Position numbers and translations under genes: made by a program. From ChocPot-Mid sp043804925 (GTDB lineage Bacteria > Bacteroidota > Ignavibacteria > Kapaibacteriales > UBA2268), in NCBI GenBank assembly GCA_043804925.1, contig JAZDIP010000045.1:1-24019 (forward strand): a DNA stretch of 24,019 bases. The letters are read 5' to 3'. Below the pieces are notes generated by a model. It did not search any database, had not been told where the DNA came from, and worked only from the letters and a program-made list of their open reading frames with translations. This document shows, one piece after another, positions 1 through 8,663 of this stretch. The stretch's first letter is position 1. Each line of letters begins with the position of its first letter.

Positions 1-1
1 A

Positions 2-490
2 ACAACACACAAATGGACGGCAAATTATGAATTACCAATTGCAGCACAATCAGGTGATGTACTTGCAGAACTTTTATTTAATTCAATGCTGGGACTTAGT
101 GATACTACAACTTTATCCATCGAAGAATTGACTGCAAGAGGAGGTAGTTTAACCCCAGTTAACGGATTCTTTAGAGGTTTAGGGCTTTGCAAAACTACCG
201 ATACAACACGTTTATTTAATCCATTTAACAAGCCGGCGATATTATCAATGAATCCTAATCCAACAGATGGTATGATAAATATTGAATATGAAACTTCAGA
301 AAAAGGTTTCACCAAAATGTGGGTATCGGATATGTTGGGTAATCATGTTTATGAATTGTATTCCGGAGTTCCAAATCCCTGTAAAGCAGATGTAAATCTC
401 GACGGTACTTATTTATCCGATGGTGTTTACTTTATCATCTTGCAAACACCAACCCAGATTGTAAGGGAGAAGATATATATTATGAGATAG
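2..490 (+). CDS. T9SS-secreted protein, C-terminal part only
   Basis: The frame is open from the window edge to a TAG at 488-490, so this is the 3' end of a longer gene, about 162 codons of it. The last 85 or so residues form a T9SS type A sorting domain: an NPNPT start near nt 250, a DMLGNHV beta strand, a DGVYF turn and a basic end (IYIMR). Such domains direct export across the outer membrane and are removed on secretion. The part upstream (VLAELLFNSMLGLSDTTTLS, then a GGS...NGFF stretch and a GLCKTT segment) looks like the end of a cohesin-like beta-sandwich, but that is inference. The main domain of the protein is outside the window. The stop codon runs directly into the heptamer array. 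An ATG at 86 is internal and not the start. Confidence 0.85.
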   Translation, partial: TTHKWTANYELPIAAQSGDVLAELLFNSMLGLSDTTTLSIEELTARGGSLTPVNGFFRGLGLCKTTDTTRLFNPFNKPAILSMNPNPTDGMINIEYETSEKGFTKMWVSDMLGNHVYELYSGVPNPCKADVNLDGTYLSDGVYFIILQTPTQIVREKIYIMR

Positions 491-742
491 TCGTTAGCCG
501 TTAGTCGATAGTCGTTAGTCGTTAGTCGTTAGTCGATAGTCGTTAGTCGATAGTCGTTAGTCGATAGTCGTTAGTCGTTAGTCGTTAGTCGATAGTCGTT
601 AGTCGATAGTCGTTAGTCGATAGTCGTTAGTCGATAGTCGTTAGTCGATAGTCGTTAGTCGATAGTCGATAGTCGTTAGTCGATAGTCGATAGTCGTTAG
701 TCGTTAGTCGATAGTCGATAGTCGATAGCCGTTAGTTGACAG
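491..742. repeat. Heptanucleotide tandem array TCGWTAG, about 36 units
   Basis: Thirty-six consecutive 7-bp units run without indel from 491 to 742. Thirty-three are exactly TCGTTAG or TCGATAG, two are CCGTTAG (498, 729) and the last (736-742, TTGACAG) is decayed. The T/A at the fourth base mostly alternates, so part of the array is effectively a 14-bp repeat. The preceding stop codon TAG (488-490) lies in phase as the end of a degenerate unit. Because 7 is not a multiple of 3, the TAG in each unit puts a stop in every forward frame. There are no spacers, so this is not a CRISPR array. It fills most of the 387-nt gap between the first two genes. Confidence 0.97.
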
Positions 743-823
743 TCTGAACAATCGTATAGTGATTGGAAGTTATATTTGGAATTGGAATTTAAAAATTGAT
801 TTTAAATTATAAAATAGTCCATG

Positions 824-855
824 GTAGGGGTGAACAAAAGTTCGCCCCACTTTTT
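824..855 (+). repeat. GTAG-type hairpin, possible REP element or terminator
   Basis: A GTAG (824-827) leads into a 9-bp stem, 827-835 pairing with 840-848 around an AAAA loop with one G-T pair. Five T residues follow at 851-855. It lies between convergent genes, so it could end transcription of the upstream gene, although it is over 330 nt past that stop. The GTAG plus palindrome form also fits RAYT-associated REP sequences and resembles the elements at 11961, 18392 and 18609. Confidence 0.55.
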
Positions 856-877
856 GTAGCTGTTTAATATTCACAAT

Positions 878-1390
878 TTATTCTAACAAAATAGTCAGTA
901 AATCATCTTCCCAACTGATAAAGGGAAATTCTACTATTCTTCCAATTTCTGTTCCATCATTTAGTATAATCACAGACGGTACTTTTTCGATTTTGTATTT
1001 TTCTGCTTCTCCTGTTGGCTCTTTTTTGTTGCGAGCAACACCGTATAATGTTATATTTTCTATCGGAAATCCAAGTTCGGCAATCAATTTATAAAATTTT
1101 GGCCCTTCGCTTTCTGAATCAGGGCACCAGTTAGCAGAGAAAACAACAAATGCAATTTTCTTATTCTTTAAAACCGATTTTAATTGCTTGATTTTTTCAG
1201 AATCAATCTTATAATTATTTGCATCATAATCTTTCCATTTTGTATTCTGCTTCCAATCTGTCCAACTCATTTTTCCAACGAGTGCTACAATTTGTTTTTT
1301 ATCATCTTTTTTTTTCTTGCAATCACAACATGAATAAACAAAGCTTATAAAAACAATAAATATGAACAATTGTGTGTATTTGAATTTCAT
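878..1390 (-). CDS. Thioredoxin-fold lipoprotein with a CPDS active site
   Basis: 170 residues. The N-terminus is a lipoprotein signal with a lipobox ending at Cys21 (FVYSC), followed by a Lys-rich tether, so the mature protein is probably periplasmic and lipid-anchored. Residues about 79-168 look like a thioredoxin fold: a hydrophobic strand (IAFVVFSA), then WCPDS at 88-92, and a cis-proline loop VPS at 137-139. The second active-site cysteine is Ser92, so it cannot form the usual CxxC disulfide. It may act as a monothiol reductase or peroxidase, or have lost redox function. It begins 13 nt after the PKD/Ycf48 gene stops on the same strand, so the two are probably co-transcribed. The family assignment is from motifs; the substrate is unknown. 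Confidence 0.75.
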   Translation of the reverse strand: MKFKYTQLFIFIVFISFVYSCCDCKKKKDDKKQIVALVGKMSWTDWKQNTKWKDYDANNYKIDSEKIKQLKSVLKNKKIAFVVFSANWCPDSESEGPKFYKLIAELGFPIENITLYGVARNKKEPTGEAEKYKIEKVPSVIILNDGTEIGRIVEFPFISWEDDLLTILLE

Positions 1391-1403
1391 TGTTTTCCCT
1401 GTT

Positions 1404-3140
1404 TTAATGTTTAAGATATATTATTTTTTTGTATTCATCATTAGATGAATTATTTTTATGCAAAGAAAACCTGCACAAATAAATACCTTCTGGTATTATT
1501 GTTCCATCTGTACTTTTCATATTCCATTTTAAATTGTGTTTGCCTGATGAACTTAGACCATCAAAGAGGCAAATAATTTCTTTCCCAAAAATATCAAAAA
1601 TCTTTATGGAAAGAAAAGCATCCGATTCCAATTCAAAGTCAATTTGCGTAAAGTCGCTTGCAGGATTTGGCATCGGGTCATTTATATTAAGAACGTTGAA
1701 CCTATCCATTACAGATATTGGGTCTTTTACAATTATATAATTTACTTTTGTTTCGGTTGATTTATCCTGGCCTCTCTCAACAGTTAAACTTACGGTAAAT
1801 GTACCGGAATTTTGGTATACCTGAATTGGATTTTGTGATTTATGAGTAGCACCGTTGCCGAAATCCCAACTCCACTTTTCAGGATTTCCGGTTGACAGGT
1901 CTGTGAATTGAACCAATAACGGAGCATCTCCTTCAGTTGTATCGGCAGTAAAATCCGCTTTGAGTTCATTGGCTCCCGTTACGACAATATAATTGTATTT
2001 TGTTTTGCTATCATTGTCAAGAGCATCTGAAACTGTTAAGGAAACATTATATACCCCCGGTTTTTGATAAATATAAACAGGATTTTGTGTTGTATGAGTA
2101 CCCCCGTCACCGAAGTCCCAGAACCACTTATCGGGATTTCCTTCCGAAAGGTCGGTGAAAGTAGTTGATAGAGGTGCATCCCCGGTCTGAACGCTCGCTT
2201 TAAAATCAACGACAAATTTAATGCCTCCATTATCCGTTTTTAAAATAGTTCCATCTCCAACTACAGCCCAGCCTTTGTTTTTATTGATAAATTGCATTGA
2301 CCAAATGTTATATCTTGAATCAGGGATTTGAACTTTCCAGTTTTTACCGCCATCGGTAGTGGAAATAATTCCGCCGGGTCCTGCCGCCCAGCCGTTGTTT
2401 TTATCTATAAATTGAATTGTTTTGAAAAAGCCGTCAATCGGATGGTTTTGTGGTGTCCAGTCATTACCACCGTTGGTAGTACGCAAAATTTTTGGTTCGT
2501 GACGGGAAACAGCCCAACCATTACTTAAATCGAGAAAGAAAATATCATAGAAAATACCAGTATTACCGGGTTCAAGCTTTTGCCATGTATTGCCCCCGTC
2601 AAATGTCCTGACAATTGTACCATTTGCACCACATGCCCAACCTGCATTTTCGTTAACAAAAAAAATACTTTTACTGACACTGAAATTTGCAGAGTCCTGA
2701 AAATACCAGTGTTCGCCTCCATCTTCAGTATGAATAATACCTAATGGGCATGTAGCCCAACCTTTGTTTGTATTAACAAAATATATCGAATTAAGGTCGA
2801 GGTCAAAATCGGTATCTTGAATTATCCACCTTCCTCCTGCATCTGTGGTTTTTCTAATTCTTCCGTTATCTCCTGCTACCCAGCCATTAAATTTATCAAG
2901 AAAACTTATACTTAATAGCCAACTTCCCACGTTTGCATCTTGTTCTTCCCAATTTATTCCACCATCGGTTGTCCGTAAAATTAATCCATCGTTTCCAACT
3001 ACCCAACCGTTCAGGGAGTCAACGAAGCAAACATCATACAAGAATTTATCAGTCCCTGAATTCAACGGATACCAACCATTTTTGCCGTTTAATTGAGTTA
3101 GAGCTATGATAAATATTATAATATATATTAACTTTTGCAT
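1404..3140 (-). CDS. Secreted Ycf48/BNR propeller with two PKD domains and a T9SS sorting domain
   Basis: 578 residues. A signal peptide covers about 1-19. Residues about 20-305 hold seven repeats, each with a GWxxG-type strand (GWVVG, GWVAG, GWATC, GWACG, GWAVS, GWAAG, GWAVV) and most with a TTDGGxxW turn, as in Ycf48-like or sialidase-type seven-bladed propellers. Two PKD domains follow, about 311-392 and 394-480, each with a WDFGDG or WDFGNG core and a GxYxVSLTV or GTFTVSLTV strand. The end (about 495-578) is a T9SS type A sorting domain with MPNPASD and a GIYLCRF turn. In this phylum such proteins are surface or secreted adhesins or sensors of unknown ligand. It is not the photosystem II factor, despite the family name. 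It heads a likely two-gene operon with the thioredoxin-like lipoprotein. Confidence 0.88.
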   Translation of the reverse strand: MQKLIYIIIFIIALTQLNGKNGWYPLNSGTDKFLYDVCFVDSLNGWVVGNDGLILRTTDGGINWEEQDANVGSWLLSISFLDKFNGWVAGDNGRIRKTTDAGGRWIIQDTDFDLDLNSIYFVNTNKGWATCPLGIIHTEDGGEHWYFQDSANFSVSKSIFFVNENAGWACGANGTIVRTFDGGNTWQKLEPGNTGIFYDIFFLDLSNGWAVSRHEPKILRTTNGGNDWTPQNHPIDGFFKTIQFIDKNNGWAAGPGGIISTTDGGKNWKVQIPDSRYNIWSMQFINKNKGWAVVGDGTILKTDNGGIKFVVDFKASVQTGDAPLSTTFTDLSEGNPDKWFWDFGDGGTHTTQNPVYIYQKPGVYNVSLTVSDALDNDSKTKYNYIVVTGANELKADFTADTTEGDAPLLVQFTDLSTGNPEKWSWDFGNGATHKSQNPIQVYQNSGTFTVSLTVERGQDKSTETKVNYIIVKDPISVMDRFNVLNINDPMPNPASDFTQIDFELESDAFLSIKIFDIFGKEIICLFDGLSSSGKHNLKWNMKSTDGTIIPEGIYLCRFSLHKNNSSNDEYKKIIYLKH

Positions 3141-3329
3141 TATTTCATTTTTAGCATTTAATTCAACTTATTAAATTACAAAATACATTATAAATATTTG
3201 AAAAAAACTTGTATGAGTATTAATTTAATGTTATTATTTATATAACTCGTGAAACAATTTACTTTTAAATTCGTAATAATTTAATAAAGTTTTCGTTACA
3301 TACTTTTTATTCATTTTTTAGGAAATACT

Positions 3330-6300
3330 ATGAAATATACATTAACTTTTTTATTTATAATAATTTTGCTGGCAAATATTTTAGACGCAAAGGAAACAAG
3401 ACTTTTAAGATACCCCAATACATCCAAAACACATATTACTTTTACTTACGGAGGCGATTTATATACAGTTCCTATTCAGGGAGGATTGGCAAGAAGAATT
3501 ACAATTTCCGATGGTATTGAAATATTTCCCCGTTTTTCACCGGATGGGAAAACTATTGCTTTTTCGGGTGAATACGATGGCAACCGTGAAGTTTTCGTTA
3601 TTCCAAGTGAAGGCGGTACGCCACAAAGACTGACTTTTAGCATGGATATTCCCGGTTTGCCCGATAGGATGGGTCCTGATAAAATCATTATGCAATGGAC
3701 AGCGGATGGACAAAATATCATTTACAGAAGCAGGCAGGAAAGTTGGAATGCATGGGTAGGTAAGTTATATAATGTTAAAATCCAGGGCGGATTACCCGTT
3801 GAATTGCCTTTACCAAAATCCGGTTTTGCGTCTTTAAGCGAAGATGGCAATAAGATTGCATACAATCGTGTTTTCCGTGAATTCAGAACATGGAAACGCT
3901 ATAGAGGAGGGCAGGCAGACGATATTTGGATTTACGATTTTAAAACTCAGGATTTGCAAGATATAACACAAAATTCCGGTCAGGATATTATTCCCATGTG
4001 GTACAAAAATAAAATCTACTATATATCCGACCGCGACCATTTCATGAACATTTTTGTATATGATATAAATACAAAGCAAACAAAGAAAATAACAAACTTC
4101 GATAAGTATGACGTTAAGTTTCCTTCACTTGGAGCAGAGCATATATCATTTGAGAATGGAGGGTATATTTATCTTTTAAACTTACAAACCGAACAAATTG
4201 AGAAAATTAATATAGAAGTTGCCGAAGATTTTCCATGGATAAGGAGTAAACTTGAAAATGTGAAGAAAAATATTTCTTCATGGAATATTTCTCCTGACGG
4301 CAAAAGAGGTCTTTTCTCTTCAAGAGGAGATATATTTACCGTACCGGCACAAAATGGTAAAATAGTAAATTTAAGTAAATCATCAAGTGTTCACGACAGA
4401 AGCCCGGAATGGTCTCCCGATGGCAAATGGATTGCATATATCAGCGATGATGGATTTCAAAATGAAATTTATCTTTCAGATGCAAATGGTAAAAACAAAA
4501 TACAACTGACAAACAATAGCAAATCTTATCTATGGGAGTTGAAATGGTCACCTGACAGCAGGAAAATTTTGTTTTCTGATAAAGCCATGAAATTGTATGT
4601 AGTTGATATATATACGAAGCAAATCAAAGAAATCAGCAAGTCAAAAATTTGGGAAATACGTGATTATAATTGGTCTCCCGACAGCAAATGGATTGCTTAT
4701 TCCGATTATATAAATAATTTTTGGTCACAGATTAATCTTTATTCTATTGCTAATGGCAAATCTTATAAAATATCCGATGAATTCTTCGAAAGCAGTTCCC
4801 CAGTTTTCTCATCAGACGGCAAATACTTGTTTTTCTTCTCAACAAGAAATTTTAAACCCAGAGTTGGAAATTTCGAGTGGAACTATATGTACGAAAACGA
4901 ATCAAATATTTTCGGTTTGACTTTACAGGATACTTTAGGAACACCTTTCGCATTTGAGAACGATACAGTTGCTGTTAAAGTAGAAGAAAAAGAACAAAAC
5001 AAAGGGGAAAAGGCGAAAGGGAAGAAGGACAAGAAAGAAGAGATTGAATATACTATTAAAATTGATATAGATGGAATGCTTGACCGATTGTTCGAAGTTC
5101 CTGTAAAAGCTGCCGCTTATTATCGTATGGTTGCCGGTTCTAAGGGAAACTTATATTATACACGTGAAGGGAAACTCTGGTCTTATGATTTTAATAAAAA
5201 AGAGGAATCCAAAGTTGGTGAATTCACTCAATTTGAAATATCCGGCGATGGCAAAAAAATCATTTATGGTAAAGATAATGAATATTATATAACAGACTTG
5301 AATTCTTCGGTAAAGTCTGATGAAGGTAAATTGGATTTATCGGGTATGGAAGTTAATATTGACCGGACTGAAGAATGGATACAAATATTTAACGAGAGTT
5401 GGCGTCAAATGAGGGACTTCTTCTACGACCCAAATATGCATGGAGTTGATTGGAATGCAATTAAATTAAAATATTCCGAGTTGCTGCCTTATGTTGTTCA
5501 CAGACACGATTTGACCTACATAATCGGAGAGATGATAGGCGAACTCAATTGCGGACATTCTTATGTCGGGGATGGCGAAATGCCCGAAGTGAAGAATGTT
5601 GGAGTTGGTTTGTTAGGTGCCGATTTTACCTATGATGAAAAATCAGGTGCATATATCATTACGAAAATTCTCAAAGGTAGAAACTGGGAAGAACGTACCC
5701 GGTCACCATTAACCGAATCCGGTATTAACATCAAAGAGGGTGATTATTTGTATGCAGTTGATGGACTGAAATTAAATAAGAACCTCACTCCTTTTCAGGT
5801 TTTAAACGGCAAAGCAAACAGATATGTCGCTTTGTCGATTAGCTCTAATGGCAAAGAATCGGACGAGAAGGATATTTACGTAAAAACAATTGCCAATGAA
5901 AGCGGCTTACGATATTTCAACTGGGTTGAAGAAAATCGTTTGAAAGTAGAAAAAGCTACCAATGGCAGAGTTGGATATATCCATATACCTGATATGAGTA
6001 TGGAAGGTTTGAATGAATTTGTTAAATATTTTTATCCGCAGGCAAGAAAAGAAGCTTTAATAGTTGACGATAGATATAACGGAGGTGGAAATGTTTCTCC
6101 TATGATTATTGAAAGATTAAGAAGAATTTTATTGGTTGCAAAACATGCCAGAAATCAGGAAGAAGTTATGACAAATCCCGATGCGGTAATGACAGGACCA
6201 ATTGTCTGCTTATTGAATGAATTAGCTGCATCAGACGGTGATTTATTTCCCTACCAATTCAAAAAAGCCGGTATAGGCACATTAATTGGCAAAAGAAGCT

Positions 6301-6575
6301 GGGGCGGTGTAATTGGAATACGAGGTTCTTTACCATTCCTTGATGGGAGCTATATGTACAAACCTGAATTTGCCAATTTTGGTGCTGATGGTACATGGGT
6401 GCTCGAAGGAGTAGGAATGGAACCCGATATCGAAGTTGACAATCATCCTGCTAAGGAATACAACGGAATTGATGAGCAGTTGAATAAAGCAATTGAAGTA
6501 ATATTAGAACAAATAAAGACAAATACGAAGCCACAAATACCGGCTGTACCGGCATTTCCTGACAAGAGCAAGTAA
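3330..6575 (+). CDS. Exported tricorn-like S41 serine protease
   Basis: 1081 residues, the usual tricorn length. A Sec signal (residues 1-20, ending LDA) predicts periplasmic or outer location, unlike cytosolic archaeal tricorn. Residues about 21-680 hold TolB/WD-like propeller blades (SPDGK, SPDSK motifs), broken by a charged low-complexity insert rich in Lys and Glu near 552-572. The tricorn core, a PDZ-like segment (about 770-860) and the S41 protease domain follow. The catalytic set is intact by alignment of motifs: His743 (CGHSY), nucleophile Ser968 (ASDGD) and Glu1026 (WVLEGVGMEPD), close in number to His746, Ser965 and Glu1023 of Thermoplasma tricorn. There is no T9SS domain. It probably trims peptides in the periplasm. 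An AGGAAA lies 4 nt before the ATG. Confidence 0.92.
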   Translation: MKYTLTFLFIIILLANILDAKETRLLRYPNTSKTHITFTYGGDLYTVPIQGGLARRITISDGIEIFPRFSPDGKTIAFSGEYDGNREVFVIPSEGGTPQRLTFSMDIPGLPDRMGPDKIIMQWTADGQNIIYRSRQESWNAWVGKLYNVKIQGGLPVELPLPKSGFASLSEDGNKIAYNRVFREFRTWKRYRGGQADDIWIYDFKTQDLQDITQNSGQDIIPMWYKNKIYYISDRDHFMNIFVYDINTKQTKKITNFDKYDVKFPSLGAEHISFENGGYIYLLNLQTEQIEKINIEVAEDFPWIRSKLENVKKNISSWNISPDGKRGLFSSRGDIFTVPAQNGKIVNLSKSSSVHDRSPEWSPDGKWIAYISDDGFQNEIYLSDANGKNKIQLTNNSKSYLWELKWSPDSRKILFSDKAMKLYVVDIYTKQIKEISKSKIWEIRDYNWSPDSKWIAYSDYINNFWSQINLYSIANGKSYKISDEFFESSSPVFSSDGKYLFFFSTRNFKPRVGNFEWNYMYENESNIFGLTLQDTLGTPFAFENDTVAVKVEEKEQNKGEKAKGKKDKKEEIEYTIKIDIDGMLDRLFEVPVKAAAYYRMVAGSKGNLYYTREGKLWSYDFNKKEESKVGEFTQFEISGDGKKIIYGKDNEYYITDLNSSVKSDEGKLDLSGMEVNIDRTEEWIQIFNESWRQMRDFFYDPNMHGVDWNAIKLKYSELLPYVVHRHDLTYIIGEMIGELNCGHSYVGDGEMPEVKNVGVGLLGADFTYDEKSGAYIITKILKGRNWEERTRSPLTESGINIKEGDYLYAVDGLKLNKNLTPFQVLNGKANRYVALSISSNGKESDEKDIYVKTIANESGLRYFNWVEENRLKVEKATNGRVGYIHIPDMSMEGLNEFVKYFYPQARKEALIVDDRYNGGGNVSPMIIERLRRILLVAKHARNQEEVMTNPDAVMTGPIVCLLNELAASDGDLFPYQFKKAGIGTLIGKRSWGGVIGIRGSLPFLDGSYMYKPEFANFGADGTWVLEGVGMEPDIEVDNHPAKEYNGIDEQLNKAIEVILEQIKTNTKPQIPAVPAFPDKSK

Positions 6576-6582
6576 AAAATAA

Positions 6583-6610
6583 TGTAAAATGTAAAATGAA
6601 GAATGTAGAA
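6583..6610. repeat. Heptamer array, TGTAAAA-type, 4 units
   Basis: Units TGTAAAA, TGTAAAA, TGAAGAA and TGTAGAA follow each other in 7-bp steps, beginning 7 nt after the tricorn gene's stop codon. The unit contains TAA in the coding orientation. Confidence 0.75.
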
Positions 6611-6640
6611 TGGATTTGGTAGAGGAATTTAGAAACTTAG

Positions 6641-6679
6641 AAAAGAGGGGATATCTTAAAAGGGTATCCTCTTTTTTTT
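6641..6679 (+). terminator. Probable bidirectional terminator between convergent genes
   Basis: AAAAGAGG at 6641-6648 pairs with CCTCTTTT (6668-6675), and three more pairs form above a two-G bulge (6651-6653 with 6665-6667). Eight T residues (6672-6679) follow on the plus strand, and the A-run at the other end gives a T-run on the minus strand. It would end transcription of the tricorn-like gene and of nadD, whose TAA stop (complement of 6678-6680) lies within the T-run. Confidence 0.75.
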
Positions 6680-7274
6680 AATTGCCATATAATTTATGTT
6701 TACTTATATAATCTTCAACTTGCTTAGGCACAAAACCTGATATTGATTCATCATTGAATATCATTTCTCTTATTCTACTCGAAGAAATTTCCGATTCGGG
6801 CATTTCGATAAATATTATTTTTTCTCTGTCAGTGAGAATTGATATTTCATTAATATTTGTATCCGGTCTTTTTACGACACAAAGATTGACAATATTAAGA
6901 ATCTCCTGCCAGCTTTTCCATTCCTTAAAATCCTTGATTTGGTCGCTACCGATAAGCATGAAAAGTTCAAAATCGGAATATTTTGCCTGAAGGTAATTTA
7001 TTGTATCAATTGTGTAGGAAATATCCTTTTTATCAATTTCAAAAGTATCTGTTTTGAATTTATCATCAATGCCTACTGCAATCTTCAGCATATTCAATCT
7101 ATGCTCTGCAGATACCATCAATTCTGATTTTTCAGTCTTGAAAGGGGACACATAAGCAGGTATAAATAGGCATAAATCGAGATTCATCTGAGTGAGAAAC
7201 TGCGTAGCCATGTTAAGGTGCATATTATGCACCGGGTTAAATGTACCACCGAATATTCCGAGTTTTTTGGTCAT
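6678..7274 (-). CDS. nadD: Nicotinate-nucleotide adenylyltransferase
   Basis: 198 residues, normal for NadD. It transfers AMP from ATP to nicotinate mononucleotide, giving deamido-NAD in the cytoplasmic NAD pathway. The nucleotidyltransferase signature GGTFNPVH sits at 9-16, with the second histidine of the HxxH-type motif at 19. The C-terminal ISSSRIR motif at 163-169 binds the ATP phosphates. The end (VEDYISKHKLYG) is typical of the family. It starts 13 nt after the MORN/retropepsin-like gene on the same strand, so it is probably the second gene of an operon. No functional link between the two is evident. Confidence 0.95.
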   Translation of the reverse strand: MTKKLGIFGGTFNPVHNMHLNMATQFLTQMNLDLCLFIPAYVSPFKTEKSELMVSAEHRLNMLKIAVGIDDKFKTDTFEIDKKDISYTIDTINYLQAKYSDFELFMLIGSDQIKDFKEWKSWQEILNIVNLCVVKRPDTNINEISILTDREKIIFIEMPESEISSSRIREMIFNDESISGFVPKQVEDYISKHKLYGN

Positions 7275-7287
7275 ATAATATATTTGT

Positions 7288-8433
7288 TTATTTCACAATT
7301 GATAAGATGTGGTTCTTATAATCAATTTGTATCTTTCCCAGCATCCTTAGGGCATTCTGCCCCAGAACGGGCTCAACTTTATCATCTTCGAGAGTTGCGA
7401 TTTCCGCATTATTGATTGGAAACTTTCCGATCATTAATGTGTTAATATTATATATATGTTTTTTATGTGTAAAACCATCTGACATTTTAAATTCATTAGT
7501 CCTCAGATAATTCTTTTCATCTATAATTTTGTTCTTTAATAAATCCTGTATTATTTTTTCATCAATCATTGTTTCGGCAACGCCCGTTTCAAATAATAAT
7601 AATAATTCAACTGAATTGTTGATTTTAACCGGTATTCGATATAATCCATTCGCATACGGAATCAATGGGATTTGCTTATTATTCTTGATTTCGACGGTTA
7701 AATTTTCATTTGTTATGGAATCCATAATCCACCTTGCAGAAACTTTACTTCCGTTTGTAAAGATAAGAGTACCCATCCCATGCCGGATATTGTTTTGAAA
7801 TTCACCGACATACTTTAATCCGTCAACTTCTTTTCTTTCTCCATTTCCTTCAAAACGATTCTTTTTGAACTCACCTGTATAGATATATCCGCTTGAATCA
7901 ATGTATTTACCAACTCCTTCCATCATGAAACCTTTCAGGTTTCCTTCATAAACGGAGCCATTTTTAAAATTGACTTTGCCGTCTCCTGAAATCGTATCAT
8001 TTACAAAGTTTCCGGAGAACGCAATACCATCAGGAAAAATGATTTTGCCTTTTCCCTGCATTTTAAAGTTAATAATATTTCCGATAAATTTAGTACCGTC
8101 TTTATAAGTTATTGTCCCTTCACCATTGATTGAATCATGAACAAATATGCCTTCAAATGTTATACCTTCGACAAGTGAATATTTACCTTTACCATGTTTA
8201 ATACCATCAACAAATTGCCCCTCATAATAGTTACCACTTAAAAAGATGTATTTGCCTTCACCATTAAATTTATTATTCTTCCAATTGCCTTCGTATATCG
8301 AGCCATTATCGAATTTATAAACGCCATATCCATTTTCACAATTTCCTGATTCGCATTTACCATTTTCGTATTGTGCTAAACCCGAATATTGATTCATTAG
8401 GAGCAAAGTTATAAAAGTCAATAGTGTTTTCAT
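7288..8433 (-). CDS. Exported MORN-repeat protein with a retropepsin-like C-terminal domain
   Basis: 381 residues. A signal peptide of about 20 residues (to GLAQ) precedes eight or nine MORN repeats (about 25-240), each of the form G-x-Y-x-G-x-F/W-x-x-x-x-x-x-G-x-G (for example YEGNWKNNKFNGEGKY). Residues about 265-381 resemble clan AA aspartic proteases: an IPVKIN strand, FETG at 281-284 where active members have DTG, and a terminal LGQNAL...IDYKN segment. The catalytic aspartate is replaced by Glu282 (codon GAA, clear in the DNA), so peptidase activity is doubtful. MORN repeats bind membranes or proteins, and the C-terminal part may be a dimerising or ligand-binding remnant. It lies 13 nt upstream of nadD. 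Confidence 0.8.
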   Translation of the reverse strand: MKTLLTFITLLLMNQYSGLAQYENGKCESGNCENGYGVYKFDNGSIYEGNWKNNKFNGEGKYIFLSGNYYEGQFVDGIKHGKGKYSLVEGITFEGIFVHDSINGEGTITYKDGTKFIGNIINFKMQGKGKIIFPDGIAFSGNFVNDTISGDGKVNFKNGSVYEGNLKGFMMEGVGKYIDSSGYIYTGEFKKNRFEGNGERKEVDGLKYVGEFQNNIRHGMGTLIFTNGSKVSARWIMDSITNENLTVEIKNNKQIPLIPYANGLYRIPVKINNSVELLLLFETGVAETMIDEKIIQDLLKNKIIDEKNYLRTNEFKMSDGFTHKKHIYNINTLMIGKFPINNAEIATLEDDKVEPVLGQNALRMLGKIQIDYKNHILSIVK

Positions 8434-8663
8434 TGTTTTTCCCCAATTATTTATTTATCATATTGTTAGTGATTTATCAACGAATTATTGTTATATAAAC
8501 TTTATACATACATATAAATTATTGAAAAAAATTTAATTAACAAAATAAATCAATATATAATATTAATATTATTCACATAGTGCATTTATTCAATATACAT
8601 TTAGTAGATTTTTGTTATTTTGTATTTTATAGTTTTTATCAATAGAAATTAATCGGAATTCAA

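Noticed and set aside
491..742. CRISPR array
   Set aside because: The units are contiguous 7-mers with no spacers and no cas genes nearby.
1404..3140. Photosystem II assembly factor
   Set aside because: The Ycf48-like repeats are a general propeller; the PKD and T9SS domains and the absence of photosynthesis genes argue against that role.
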